From the NCBI GenBank assembly GCA_000482145.1, contig AUXH01000249.1, forward strand, positions 1 to 25,967: a stretch of 25,967 nt of DNA, in the 5' to 3' direction. The notes beneath the pieces are model-generated. The model saw only the letters and a program-made list of their open reading frames with translations. It searched no databases and had not been told where the DNA came from. The stretch's first letter is position 1; each line of letters begins with the position of its first letter. The translations under genes and the position numbers were made by a program. Positions 8,255 to 17,349 of the stretch are shown piece by piece. The DNA comes from Strigomonas culicis. Taxonomy: Eukaryota; Euglenozoa; Kinetoplastea; Trypanosomatida; Trypanosomatidae.

Positions 8255-10096
8255 TTATTTAAACAGCGATTTGAACTTTCGCTCCCATTGCTCTGCCTGA
8301 CGCAATGCATCTTCCTCTTCATTGTGCGATGCGGACAAGAAATCGTTATACTCGAAACGACGGTTTGTATTGCGTTGGCCGTCATTTCCACGACGGGGAG
8401 ACGGGGGTGTCATGAACAGACGCGAGTTGACCAGTACGGTGCCGTGGTTCTTCAACGGCGAGGTAGTGGTGGTGGTGGCGTTGTAACTATAGCTATTATT
8501 CATGTTATTATTATTAATATAGCTGACGTACGGACCGGCGGTGCTGCTGCCATCCATATCCTCCGTTTTGACGAAGAGCCCGTTTGCCTTGAAAGGGCTT
8601 CCGTAGCGGGCGCCTCTAGTCTCCGCCGCTGCAATGCGCGGCTGGGTGGCATGCGTCGTCGGATGTGCGGCGTTCACGGTGAAGCGTAACACGTCATACT
8701 TCTCCCGCCACTTGAGGGCCTCGGCCTTCCAGTACGCCTGCGACTCCCTCAAGAGTTGGTTATCCTCCTCGACACTCTCATTCAGATCGACTGGGCGCGT
8801 GTTCAGGTCTCGCTGCCGCGGCAGGTCTTTCGCTGCCTCTAGCGAGCTGATGTGCTGCTGTTGCGACTGACGCACAACATCGCCTGTCGCGCGGCGCTCT
8901 TCACGTTCGGCTAGCAGCGTGGTGATCAACGGTATGCTGAGTCGCAGCCGCTCATCCAACAGCGCACCATACTGCACCAGCGGTGGCAAGTTATATGGAT
9001 GACTTGTGTGATGCTCTCGACCCCCAGTGGGGCTCTTCTCGCGCTGCGGCTTGAGGGCTTCCCGGAGGCGCTCTTCCTTTTGATGAAGTGCTGTGACCGT
9101 GTGCTGTATACGCTCCACAGCATTGTTTTTATTATTCCTATTGTCATGTGTTACAGCTTCTAACAGAGAGGAGACGCCATCGTTACAGCGAAGCAGCAGA
9201 TCGGTCAGCTCTGCCAGACTGCGATCCATATCCCTCTGCTCCGCGGTGGTGGTGGCCGCCTGGTTGGTCTGCTGCTCAGCCTGCGCCATCTTCCACGCAT
9301 CTTGCTCTTGTTGAAGAAACACCTTCTCCTCCGCCAACTGGTCCTTTTCGATCGTGCACTCGACGAGGCGCTCCTGCAGCTGCTGTATGAGGGCCTCTGC
9401 TTCACGGATCGCTGCCGCGTTCGTTTCGCTGCTAGCGGTGGTGTCGCTATCTTCCTCCCGTCGGTGGGGCTTGTCGGCTCTTTGCGGTTCGATGCGTAAG
9501 GGCTGTGCCTGCCGGTCCTGCAAGAGTTTATACTGGAGAACGGCCTGCTGCGACTCGCGACGCATCAAGTCCAGTTTACTCTCCCAAAACTGATGGATGC
9601 TCTTCTCGCGGAGAAGAGCCTTGTTTTCCAACTGTAACAGATGCTGTCGATACTCCTCCAGCTGCTGTTCTAATTCGTTCACATGCTGGTAGGGGTCATA
9701 ACCGTCCACCGCGCCGTCCCCCTCCTCGTCTAGCCTTTGTTTTCTCGTATCGGTCGGCAGCGACGACTCCCTCTGCCCCATCGCACTCGCGGGGTCATAC
9801 GCCGCATGCGGGGGCGCCTCCCGGGGTGGCGACGCGGTCGCCTCGCGCCGAATGGGCAGGTGCTCTGCTACTGCTACTGCTGCTGCAGCGGAGGGCTGAA
9901 GTGGCCGCGGCTGCGGCTGTGGCACTGGTGCGGATGCACGCGGCTCCACGTGCAGCGCGAGGTCTGCTTCCCGTCGGGATGCTTCCGCGGCGGCGGCGGC
10001 GGCCGACGACCGCCAGCTGGCGCCGCCGGTTATGGTATCGGCGCTCGCACTCAGAGCATTGGTCGTGGAATTGTCGAGTGGAGACAGCAGTGACAT
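8255..10096 (-). CDS. Coiled-coil protein of unknown function
   Basis: The 613-residue product has no family I recognise. An Ala/Pro-rich N-terminus (1-135) precedes heptad-like, Leu/Gln/Glu-rich stretches at about 136-200 (VNELEQQLEEYRQHLLQLEN), 226-275 and 436-470 (EEDNQLLRESQAYWKAEAL), which should form coiled coils. Between them are Gln/Asn-rich linkers. Near the C-terminus an Asn/Ser/Tyr/Thr-rich segment (525-546) leads into SPLKN, TPPSPRR and a short charged tail with a possible last helix (594-613). Several SP/TP sites (GSPFK, KSPTGG, TPPSPRR) could be proline-directed kinase targets. The architecture suits a cytoskeletal or scaffold protein, but that is inference. The downstream half has lower GC than neighbouring genes. 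The start is the ATG at 10096, and the stop is TAA. Confidence 0.8.
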   Translation of the reverse strand: MSLLSPLDNSTTNALSASADTITGGASWRSSAAAAAAEASRREADLALHVEPRASAPVPQPQPRPLQPSAAAAVAVAEHLPIRREATASPPREAPPHAAYDPASAMGQRESSLPTDTRKQRLDEEGDGAVDGYDPYQHVNELEQQLEEYRQHLLQLENKALLREKSIHQFWESKLDLMRRESQQAVLQYKLLQDRQAQPLRIEPQRADKPHRREEDSDTTASSETNAAAIREAEALIQQLQERLVECTIEKDQLAEEKVFLQQEQDAWKMAQAEQQTNQAATTTAEQRDMDRSLAELTDLLLRCNDGVSSLLEAVTHDNRNNKNNAVERIQHTVTALHQKEERLREALKPQREKSPTGGREHHTSHPYNLPPLVQYGALLDERLRLSIPLITTLLAEREERRATGDVVRQSQQQHISSLEAAKDLPRQRDLNTRPVDLNESVEEDNQLLRESQAYWKAEALKWREKYDVLRFTVNAAHPTTHATQPRIAAAETRGARYGSPFKANGLFVKTEDMDGSSTAGPYVSYINNNNMNNSYSYNATTTTTSPLKNHGTVLVNSRLFMTPPSPRRGNDGQRNTNRRFEYNDFLSASHNEEEDALRQAEQWERKFKSLFK

Positions 10097-10651
10097 TATT
10101 CTACGTTAGAGTGGTTATTGCTACCAACAGCTGCACGCTCCCTCCCTTTCTCTATAAATGTATAAAACGTGTGTGTATATAGTAACACGTTGACGAGCAA
10201 AAGTACTGATTTTGTTTTTCCTTTGAAGCTTTTTTTTTTTTTAAGAGAGAGAAAAAAGGGATGCGTTTTTTTTCTTTTTTTTTTGTGTGGCTATCACAAT
10301 CACACGATCTCAAATCATATTTCCCTGTTCTAATTTATTTGCTCTTGTTACACTGCACCACAACCAAGTAGCAGTGATAAACACGACTAACAACAGGTCT
10401 CAAAGTTGAAGAGTTTGTGTATTTCATTATGTACGACGGTAATAATAAAAAAAAAGATGCAAACAAAAAAGTAAGCAAGATAGGTTGGTAGTCACCCGTA
10501 TACGTACACACTCCATATATGATGTAATGGCTTTTCAGAACAACAACGACCCAAAAAACAAAAAAAATGTGGTAATTATCGAAAAACGAACAAGCAATAA
10601 TCCATAACAAGAGGCACACCCGCCAGCCGCACCCTTCCGTGTTGTCAGAAA
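10097..10651 (-). promoter_or_regulatory. Intergenic region with the trans-splice signal for the coiled-coil gene
   Basis: On the minus strand a 19-base pyrimidine tract (10261-10243) is followed by A-rich sequence and an AG at 10229-10230, leaving a 5' UTR of about 130 bases before the ATG at 10096. The upstream part (about 10300-10651) is AT-rich, with A and T runs, and fits the 3' UTR of the membrane-protein gene. No RNA gene or further reading frame is convincing. Confidence 0.5.
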
Positions 10652-11731
10652 CTAAACCGGCGTGGCCAGGGCGGCTTCCTCCTCCGGGTCTGGTAGTATT
10701 GTGAAGAGCTGCGACGTCCAGCCGTCGAACAGCTTCCGCTTCGCCGCCCGGCAGAGCGACCAGCATCCATCACGGCCACCACCCCCACCGCTGCTGGGCA
10801 TCGTGCTGTGCGGCTCGAGCATGGCGTCACCGATGACGTGGCCCGCCATGCCGGCCTGCTGCTGCTGGCGCGCCGCGTACTGACTGACGAGGAGGGCCTC
10901 TTGTGCCTCGGAGAAGAGCGCCGCAGCCACGCATTCCAGCAGCAGGATCAACAGGTCGAGAAACGGTAGCATGGCGGGAAGGGCGAAGAGCCCTACGTGG
11001 GCGTCCCAGCGGACGAGGTAAGAGGTGAAGATGGTGCTGTCATCATAACGCTTCCAGAAGCGAACCGCGTTCGAGAAGGCAAGCTCGGCCGAGGACGCCG
11101 TGCCCCCGGCCGTCGTGGTGGACATGCGCGGCGTCGCGTTGAAATAGTACCAGCCGAGATCCGAGAGGTGCATCGCCAGCACGAAGACGTACATCATACC
11201 CGAGAAGAACAGCGGGCGATGGAGCAGCGTCCGGCTGTAGAAGGACTGGTTCATCTCCTCGTAACGCTCCGCACCGTTGTCGCTGGGAATGCGCACGTCC
11301 CTTGTGATGAGCAGATCGCCGTCCTCCGCGACCTCACCCGTATCGCATCCGGCGGGTCTCTCTCGCAGCCCGTGGCGGGTGCCGCGTCTGTCTGCCCCAG
11401 CGGCATCCGGATTGTTGTTAGCATTAGTGCTGTCGTCGGCAGTGGTCGTGTGCGGTGCTCTTGTCCGGTCTTGCGCACGAGCGGCAGCAGCGGTAGTGGA
11501 TGCAGTGCTGTTCGTATGCATCTCATGATTATTATTATTGTGTTCGGGTGGTAGCGTCACGGGACTATTCTTATAACTGGTGTACCAGATATATCGCTGA
11601 AAGTAGTAGTTGAATCGGAGGATCAAAATAGGGCTACAGTGATCGATGCAAAATGTATAAAAGGAAAACAAAATGAGCAAATGAACGATCCGCATCCGCT
11701 TATCGTTTAAATACTTCAATGGTGCTGTCAT
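10652..11731 (-). CDS. Multi-pass membrane protein of unknown function
   Basis: The 359-residue protein is not recognised. It has a hydrophobic, aromatic-rich N-terminal segment (about 13-50: MRIVHLLILFSFYTFCIDHC and on), a long Asn/Thr/Ala-rich hydrophilic loop (60-155), a second membrane segment at about 173-195 (SGMMYVFVLAMHLSDLGWYYF), and a long hydrophobic stretch at about 245-275 (LFALPAMLPFLDLLILLLE) that may be one or two helices. The hydrophilic C-terminus carries five glycines in a row and a Cys/Trp cluster. The coding sequence for the first 70 residues is AT-richer than the rest, so a start at Met71 (ATG at 11521) is possible. I prefer 11731 because it is the first ATG after the likely splice acceptor and the frame is open and strongly hydrophobic. 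Confidence 0.7.
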   Translation of the reverse strand: MTAPLKYLNDKRMRIVHLLILFSFYTFCIDHCSPILILRFNYYFQRYIWYTSYKNSPVTLPPEHNNNNHEMHTNSTASTTAAAARAQDRTRAPHTTTADDSTNANNNPDAAGADRRGTRHGLRERPAGCDTGEVAEDGDLLITRDVRIPSDNGAERYEEMNQSFYSRTLLHRPLFFSGMMYVFVLAMHLSDLGWYYFNATPRMSTTTAGGTASSAELAFSNAVRFWKRYDDSTIFTSYLVRWDAHVGLFALPAMLPFLDLLILLLECVAAALFSEAQEALLVSQYAARQQQQAGMAGHVIGDAMLEPHSTMPSSGGGGGRDGCWSLCRAAKRKLFDGWTSQLFTILPDPEEEAALATPV

Positions 11732-12244
11732 TTTTCGTTCTTGTTCTTCTTCCCGCGTTGATGTCTATTCTTGTATAATAATAATAATAATAATAAAAGG
11801 ACAAACTGTGTTCCAGCTATGGAGTTCAGAAAGAGCAGAGGAAAGGGATATGCTACAAGTGCACGAGGTAATGGATGCATCAGGTGCATCGAAGCAAAGC
11901 ACATTGACTGAACGAGGATAAGAAGGAAGAATCATGTGAACAATGGAAAAAAAAAAGTGCAATCAACAACAGTCCAGCATACCACCTACAGTCAATGTAT
12001 GTATAATGTATGTATATATATACATATGTATATTTATTGGGTTGTACACTGAGACTGTAAGACCTTTGCTATGTGCAATAAACGACAGAAAAACAAGAGT
12101 ATACACAGAACTAATTAAAAAGAGAAAACAAAAAACAATGAAAAAGAAGAATAATAAAACTAATAATACCAATCGCACTAAAGAAAATCATAAATGGCCC
12201 GTGCTCACCTCTGCAGGATAGCCCTTCATAAAACCTACGTGCTG
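11732..12244 (-). promoter_or_regulatory. Intergenic region with polypyrimidine-rich tract and AG acceptor
   Basis: The minus strand carries a pyrimidine-rich tract at about 11850-11826, then AG at 11817-11818. No ATG occurs between that acceptor and 11731, which supports the first-ATG start for the membrane protein. An ATT/TTA-type repeat lies in the presumed 5' UTR (about 11777-11797). The rest is AT-rich presumed 3' UTR of the nucleotide-sugar transporter. A short open frame at 11765-11962 covers the tract itself and is not a gene. Confidence 0.45.
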
Positions 12245-13531
12245 CTACGCGCGCTGCTGTTTGGGCCACGACTGGCCTTCACCGATCCCCTTGGTGTAGT
12301 ACACCGCGATGGCGGCGGTCACGACGAGAGCGGAGGGGATGTCGCGGGACGAGAAGGGCTCGCCGAGGATTATGCGCGCAAAGAGGGCAGTCAGACTCAC
12401 CTCGACGGCAGACGCAATGGCCTTCACAAGGACGTTGATAAACTTCAAGATGAAGGCCGCCGCGATGCCGGTGCTCGCGCCGAAGAAGACGATCAGTGCC
12501 ACTTGCCCATTCATCAGATTGTCAAAGCGCAGCGACAGGAAGCTGGACGGGTTCAGCAAGAGCCCCAGTACAACGTTGAAGATCATGCCATAAAAGTACA
12601 TGAAGAAGTTTTGGACATGGATGGAGAGGTTCATATCCTCCTTGAGGTAGTACTCGTTGTACACCCCCGCGAGGGCCGAGAGCAGCGCCTGCCCCAACAT
12701 GAGCGCGATGTAGCCGTCCACCTGCAGGTGCGGCGACAGGTACTTGAGCGCGAGGCCGCCGGTCAGCAGCACGAGCGCAGCCCACTTGCGGAGCGTCAGC
12801 GGCTGCCGCAGCACCGCGGTGAAGAGCAGCCCCGTGAAGAGGATGCGGCTCTGCATGAACACTTGGTAGGTGCCGGCGTGGAACCGGTGGAGGTTGAAGT
12901 AGGTGAGATTGTTGTAAATGGCGTAGATAAAGGCGGGGACCGCCAGCGGCAGCCCACGCTTCCACAGCGCCCGGCGATTCGCGCTGCGGCTGCCGCCGCT
13001 GCTGCCGCCGTCCACGTCACCGCTCCAGAACATGATCTTCAGAAGATTTTCACCCCTTTCGTAGAAGAGGAGCCCTACCGTCAGCGCCATCTTGGCAAAC
13101 TCGACGACGAGGACCAGTGCGGCGGAGTCAATTTTTGTCTCGCTGCTCGTCTGCGCGTGGCGGATGGCGAGGAAGAAAAACATACTCGTAAACAGATACA
13201 CCGCAGCGAGTAAAATGCTGCGGCGAAGCGACAGCACGCTGCCGCCGCCGCCCACTCCCGCCGCATTGGACGGGTTCTCGTGACGCTTGTGCTGCACCGC
13301 CGCCGCCTCCTCTTCCCCCTCCGCATCGTCACATTTCGCCCTGTCCTCGTCACTTCCAGTGTAATGCGGGTGCGCGTGCGTTTCCACGTGGATGGTGTGA
13401 CCCGTGCGGTGGTGGGGATGAGCATCCGCGCCCCCCACGACGCCGGTGGTGGTGACAGCGGCTGCGTCGCCTCCCTGATAAAGGGTCCGCGTGTACTGCT
13501 CTTGCATACTCTCGAGAGCAGCTAAGGTCAT
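12245..13531 (-). CDS. SLC35A-type nucleotide-sugar transporter (UDP-galactose/CMP-sialic acid transporter family)
   Basis: Probably a Golgi or ER antiporter exchanging a nucleotide-sugar for the nucleoside monophosphate. The 428-residue protein has a hydrophilic N-terminal tail (1-100) and about ten hydrophobic helices. Family signatures are clear: YNNLTYFNLHRFHAGTYQVF at 206-225, matching the 'NNL.Y..L..L.A.TYQV' motif, then a loop with 'RKWAALVLLTGGL', GVYNEYYLKE at 289-298 corresponding to 'GVY.E..LK', and ILKFINVLVKAIASAVEV at 361-378 corresponding to 'LKY.D.I.K'. The transported sugar cannot be read from sequence; UDP-galactose is a common annotation for trypanosomatid members and fits galactose-rich surface glycoconjugates. 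Eight histidines cluster at residues 38-56 in the tail. A lysine/glutamine-rich C-terminus ends the protein. The start is the first ATG after a good acceptor at 13661; another Met lies at codon 9. Confidence 0.85.
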   Translation of the reverse strand: MTLAALESMQEQYTRTLYQGGDAAAVTTTGVVGGADAHPHHRTGHTIHVETHAHPHYTGSDEDRAKCDDAEGEEEAAAVQHKRHENPSNAAGVGGGGSVLSLRRSILLAAVYLFTSMFFFLAIRHAQTSSETKIDSAALVLVVEFAKMALTVGLLFYERGENLLKIMFWSGDVDGGSSGGSRSANRRALWKRGLPLAVPAFIYAIYNNLTYFNLHRFHAGTYQVFMQSRILFTGLLFTAVLRQPLTLRKWAALVLLTGGLALKYLSPHLQVDGYIALMLGQALLSALAGVYNEYYLKEDMNLSIHVQNFFMYFYGMIFNVVLGLLLNPSSFLSLRFDNLMNGQVALIVFFGASTGIAAAFILKFINVLVKAIASAVEVSLTALFARIILGEPFSSRDIPSALVVTAAIAVYYTKGIGEGQSWPKQQRA

Positions 13532-13896
13532 TTACAACTAGGTGCGGTTGTTGTGTTTATTATTATTACTGTTTTTTTTTTCGATGCTCCCTTCTTGAGT
13601 CTGCTGTTTACTAATTATGTACGTTATTTTATTTTTCTATTTCCTTCAAATGGCGACGAGCTGTGGAAGAAAAAGCCAGTTGTTGGTTGCATAGTAGATT
13701 CATTTTGTTCACATTTTCTTTCACGTGTTCTTTTAGAACATCATGAGAGATCCTCTGCTCATGGGACAAGAAGGTTAAGTCAACAGATATCGGTATTGCA
13801 CATTGATGTTTTGCAAATGTAAAATATATCACACAAAGACTGACCCTGCCGCTAACCACAAACCATCAATCATAATATATATATGTGCTTATACAG
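13532..13896 (-). promoter_or_regulatory. Intergenic region with the trans-splice acceptor for the nucleotide-sugar transporter
   Basis: The minus strand reads GGCTTTTTCTTCCACAG at about 13677-13661, a classic pyrimidine tract plus CAG acceptor. From there to 13532 there are about 129 bases without an ATG, so the ATG at 13531 is the first start. The rest, up to 13896, is AT-rich presumed 3' UTR of the AAA+-like gene. No other feature is seen. Confidence 0.55.
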
Positions 13897-16800
13897 CTAG
13901 CCAGGAGCGGGTGCGCTCCGATTGATAATGGTGGAACGAATCAGCTCCCGCAGCTCCCTGTAGTTCAAATCACCATCATAGCTCTTGATAATCATGGTAA
14001 TGATGTTCATGGTGTGCTGGTGGTCAAAATCGAGGGCATCCATGGCGCCGCCAGGGCGCCCCATGAGCGGTTGCGCACTGGCGTGCGCGGGGCTGTCGGA
14101 CAGCGGCGCCGGCCGGCTCCCGTCGCACATGCTGCCGTCACCGCCGTCCAGCAGGCTCATTTCCTTCCCCGCCCGGCGGGGGTGCCGCGCGCTGCCGCTC
14201 CGCTTATCATTGCTGCGCGGCGTGTCATCCAGCACGGAGAGGTCCACCGGGTTGAAGTCGTAGTACCCCCGCTGCCGGCGGCTCAAGCCGTCGTCCGCTG
14301 CCTTGTCCGATGCCGGCACCAGGTGCCTTGTGGTGGAGGGCGGCAGGAAGGGCTTCGGGGAGCGCGCGCGCCGCACACCCATGCCACTGCCGCTGGGCGA
14401 CGCGGTGGGGCTGCCGGGGCTGATGCTCTGCAGCATTGTCTGGAAGAAGTGCTGTGCGACGCGGTTGTGGTGGAGCTGGCCCTGCGCGGCGGCGGCCGCA
14501 GAGGCGGCCATGGCGGACGCCGCGGTGGGGGCGCCGAGGGAGAAGAAGACATTGCAGTCCGCCCGCATCTTTCGCGCGTGGAGCGAGGCGGGCACCGCGA
14601 GCATATCCCACATGGCGACGTCGTACGTGTACGCGTAGCCGGCGTCGGGGCCGGCCGCCCACGGCATGACGTTCGTCGCGGTGGAGTGGAGGAAGGGGTG
14701 CGCCGTCGACGCCGCACCGAAGGCGGTGCTCTTGTTGAAGGCAAGTGCGTTGAGGGAATAGCTACTGAGCGCTTTCGTGTGGAGCGGACCGCCGCTGCCG
14801 CTCGCGGGCCCGCTGCTGTTGTTGTGGCTGCTGGCATGGCCGCCGAGCAGCGCGCCGTGGGTGGACGCGAAGGGGTGCTGCCCGGCCGCAGTGGTCGTCG
14901 GCCAGAAGCTGTGGCCGTAGACGGCGGACATGGAGGGGCCGAAGCTGTTGTTGATGCCGTGGAGGGGGTTGTGCCCGGTCGTAGTGCTGCGCATCATGGA
15001 TGCGGGCATCAGCCCTGCCGTGGTCCCGCGGGGGTTTGCGATGCCGCCCGCGGCCGGCAGCGGCGACAGGTACTGCTTGTCGATCGTCAGGAGGTGCGTC
15101 GTGAGGTGCGGCAGCAGGCAGATCACGTCCGTGGCTGTCACCTGCATGTGGGAGTAGTCAAGGTGGCAGTGGTACTCGTAACGGCGGTTATAGTACATGG
15201 AGCGGCGCGCGGCCGCGCGGTGGCGCGCCGCCTCGTCCTCGTCCTCCTCGTCGTCCTCGCTGCTGCTCGTCGCGGCCTCGCCGCGGCGCCGGCGCGGCCG
15301 CTCGCGCCGCGCGGTGTGCAGTGTATGCTCGTCGCCGTTCCCCGCGTAGAAGAGCGCGGCGGCCGCGCGCAGCAGCAGCAGCATCTTCGGGATCTCGCGC
15401 GCGAGGTAGGCCCCCGGCGCGTGCACGCTGATGATGCTTCCCGTGATCACCATAAGCAGATGGCGCAGGTAGCGCTCGACGGAGGAGACGCAGGTGACGG
15501 TGCGCAGCAGCGCCGTGTCGTCCGCGTCGCGCGCGTCGAAGGCGCGCAGCGCGGTGGCGGCCGGCGGCGCGTTCAGCAGCGAGACGGAGGGGTGCATACG
15601 GTGGGAGGAGTAGTGGGGGTAGGGCACAGCTCCGCCGCCGCCGCCGCCGCCACCGCCAAACGGGGCGCTATCTGTACTCCCGTGAGCCCGGTGTCTCTTG
15701 CTGCTGTGCTTCTTACCCGCGTGGCTGTCGTCCACCATCAGCACGGCCTCTCCATGCGTCACGTGCGCCTTCTCGTTCTTGTGCTTCTTCGACTTGTCGC
15801 TGTGAGGCTTGGTGCCGCTCGCCTCCGCGGCCGGCCCGGCCTCCGCGTCGGGGTCGGACCCGCTGTGCTGCTGCGCGTCGTGCTGCTGGCGCGCGGCGGT
15901 GCGGCGCTGCGCATCCTCCCACCGCATCGCCTCCTGCATCCGCTCGATGCGGCGATTGTCTTCGTCCTGGTGGATGATCTCCAGCATGTGCGGCTTGCAG
16001 ATGACGTTGCTGCGCAGCGCGTTGCTCACCTGCAGCATCACCGCGCTGTCCATGGACAGCTGCGAGAGAAAGGTGGAGAGGGAGAAGGCGGCGCGCATGG
16101 ACTCGGAGAGGAACAGCGTGTACGTCTTATAGTGGCAGAAGGCGACCACACGCAGCGACGACACGTCGCGCGGCTCGGCCAGAAGGGGCGTCGTGGAGCC
16201 GTTCGGGTTGCAGGCCATCGTGGGGATCGCCATCCCAGGCGGCGGCGTCACCTGGGCGAAGAGCAGCACGTCCATGAGGGTGCTGCGCACGGCCGGGCTC
16301 GCCAGCTCCAGGCCCTGAAGGCAGACCACCACCACCTGCTTCGTCGTCTTGCCGCTCGCGGCGGCGGGGGCCGCGGTGAGGCTGCCGTGGTGGCCGCGCG
16401 ACGACTGCGACGGCGCCGACTCCTGCGCTGCCCTCGGCGGCGGGTCGGCCGCCGTCAGCTGGTCGGACAGCGACTGGAACGTGACCGCCTTGTTCCTCTG
16501 GTTGTTCGTATTCGTTGTGTCTATGTGCTTGTGGCTGCTGCTCGTGTGGTTATCCCCACGCACCTGGATGTCCGAGAGCGAGAGTCGCGAGAAAACAGGC
16601 GAGTCGTCGCACGTCTCCATCTCGACGGCGGTCGGGTCCGCCGGAGGCGCGCGATCGCCCGCACCGCGCTTCTCATTGAAGCACGAAATACTGAAGGTCG
16701 TTTCATCATCGTCCGCCGCACCATTGGTGTTGTTGGCAGGACTGCTGTCACGCGCGACGCCGCGCTGCAGGCCGTGGCAGAGCGCATTGGCAGCAAAGAC

Positions 16801-17349
16801 GGATGGCTGGCCGCCCTCCCGCGCCTCGTCGCCATCGTCGGACAGCTGCTGCTGCGGCGGCACCGGCGACGGCGTCATGCGGTTCGTGTCCCGTCGGTTG
16901 TCGTGCTGCGGCGCCGCGGCGGTGGGGACGTTGCCGGCCGCCTGCGCGCGAATGAGAAACGCCTGCAAGTCCTCCACCTGCGTCTTACGGTTGATGGTGA
17001 ACTCGACGTACTTGGGTCCCTTCGGCATGCTCGTGATCATGCTGGTGTGGCTGAACTTGGCCGTGGTGGCGGCCATCGTCGCGGCGAGTGGGTCGTCCTT
17101 GGGCTTCTCGCGCCCCTGGGACTCTTCCTGCTGCTGCAGCTCCGCCTGCTGGAGCTGCCGGTTGGCCAGCATCATGGCTGCCTGCGCCTCGTCGCTCTCG
17201 TGGAGCACGAGCAGGTGCGTGCGCGGGACGCAGCAGCAGACGCTGACAAGGGCGTAGAGCTGTTGGCACTCGCAGGCGACCGGGTTGGACGTGCTGGGCC
17301 ACTGCCCGGTGAGGGGGTTCGGGAAGCACTGCGAGAGCGTGGGTCGCAT
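13897..17349 (-). CDS. Large protein with a degenerate AAA+ (MCM/Mg-chelatase/MoxR-like) layout
   Basis: Not assigned to a named family. Of 1150 residues, about half are low-complexity inserts (Gln-, Gly-, Ser/Asp/Glu-, His- and Lys-rich). The ordered blocks resemble an AAA+ core in the right order. HLLVLHESDEAQAAMMLANR (45-64) stands where a Walker A strand-loop-helix would be. VVVVCLQGLELASPAVRSTL (339-358) looks like the Walker B strand and following helix, with LQ in place of DE. LRVVAFCHYKTYTLFLSESM (399-418) resembles sensor 1. After a long insert, SSVERYLRHLL...HAPGAYLAREIPKMLLLLRAAAAL (622-665) and, after another insert, MQVTATDVICLLPHLTTHLL (735-754) resemble the helical lid of MCM and magnesium-chelatase/MoxR proteins ('R...AL..GR..V...DV..L...HR'). 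The usual nucleotide-binding residues are absent, so a non-catalytic structural role is likely if the fold is right. A short C-terminal block (1110-1140) may be a small helical domain. Confidence 0.75.
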   Translation of the reverse strand: MRPTLSQCFPNPLTGQWPSTSNPVACECQQLYALVSVCCCVPRTHLLVLHESDEAQAAMMLANRQLQQAELQQQEESQGREKPKDDPLAATMAATTAKFSHTSMITSMPKGPKYVEFTINRKTQVEDLQAFLIRAQAAGNVPTAAAPQHDNRRDTNRMTPSPVPPQQQLSDDGDEAREGGQPSVFAANALCHGLQRGVARDSSPANNTNGAADDDETTFSISCFNEKRGAGDRAPPADPTAVEMETCDDSPVFSRLSLSDIQVRGDNHTSSSHKHIDTTNTNNQRNKAVTFQSLSDQLTAADPPPRAAQESAPSQSSRGHHGSLTAAPAAASGKTTKQVVVVCLQGLELASPAVRSTLMDVLLFAQVTPPPGMAIPTMACNPNGSTTPLLAEPRDVSSLRVVAFCHYKTYTLFLSESMRAAFSLSTFLSQLSMDSAVMLQVSNALRSNVICKPHMLEIIHQDEDNRRIERMQEAMRWEDAQRRTAARQQHDAQQHSGSDPDAEAGPAAEASGTKPHSDKSKKHKNEKAHVTHGEAVLMVDDSHAGKKHSSKRHRAHGSTDSAPFGGGGGGGGGAVPYPHYSSHRMHPSVSLLNAPPAATALRAFDARDADDTALLRTVTCVSSVERYLRHLLMVITGSIISVHAPGAYLAREIPKMLLLLRAAAALFYAGNGDEHTLHTARRERPRRRRGEAATSSSEDDEEDEDEAARHRAAARRSMYYNRRYEYHCHLDYSHMQVTATDVICLLPHLTTHLLTIDKQYLSPLPAAGGIANPRGTTAGLMPASMMRSTTTGHNPLHGINNSFGPSMSAVYGHSFWPTTTAAGQHPFASTHGALLGGHASSHNNSSGPASGSGGPLHTKALSSYSLNALAFNKSTAFGAASTAHPFLHSTATNVMPWAAGPDAGYAYTYDVAMWDMLAVPASLHARKMRADCNVFFSLGAPTAASAMAASAAAAAQGQLHHNRVAQHFFQTMLQSISPGSPTASPSGSGMGVRRARSPKPFLPPSTTRHLVPASDKAADDGLSRRQRGYYDFNPVDLSVLDDTPRSNDKRSGSARHPRRAGKEMSLLDGGDGSMCDGSRPAPLSDSPAHASAQPLMGRPGGAMDALDFDHQHTMNIITMIIKSYDGDLNYRELRELIRSTIINRSAPAPG

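Noticed and set aside
11765..11962. 65-codon minus-strand frame beginning MHFFFSIVHM
   Set aside because: It spans the pyrimidine-rich tract before the membrane-protein gene, so the Phe/Ile-rich product is the splice region read as protein.
14230..16357. GKTT near residue 333 of the AAA+-like protein as a Walker A motif
   Set aside because: The residue five before GK is proline rather than glycine or alanine, the stretch is Ala-rich low complexity, and it lies only a few residues before the Walker B-like strand, far too close for an AAA+ core.
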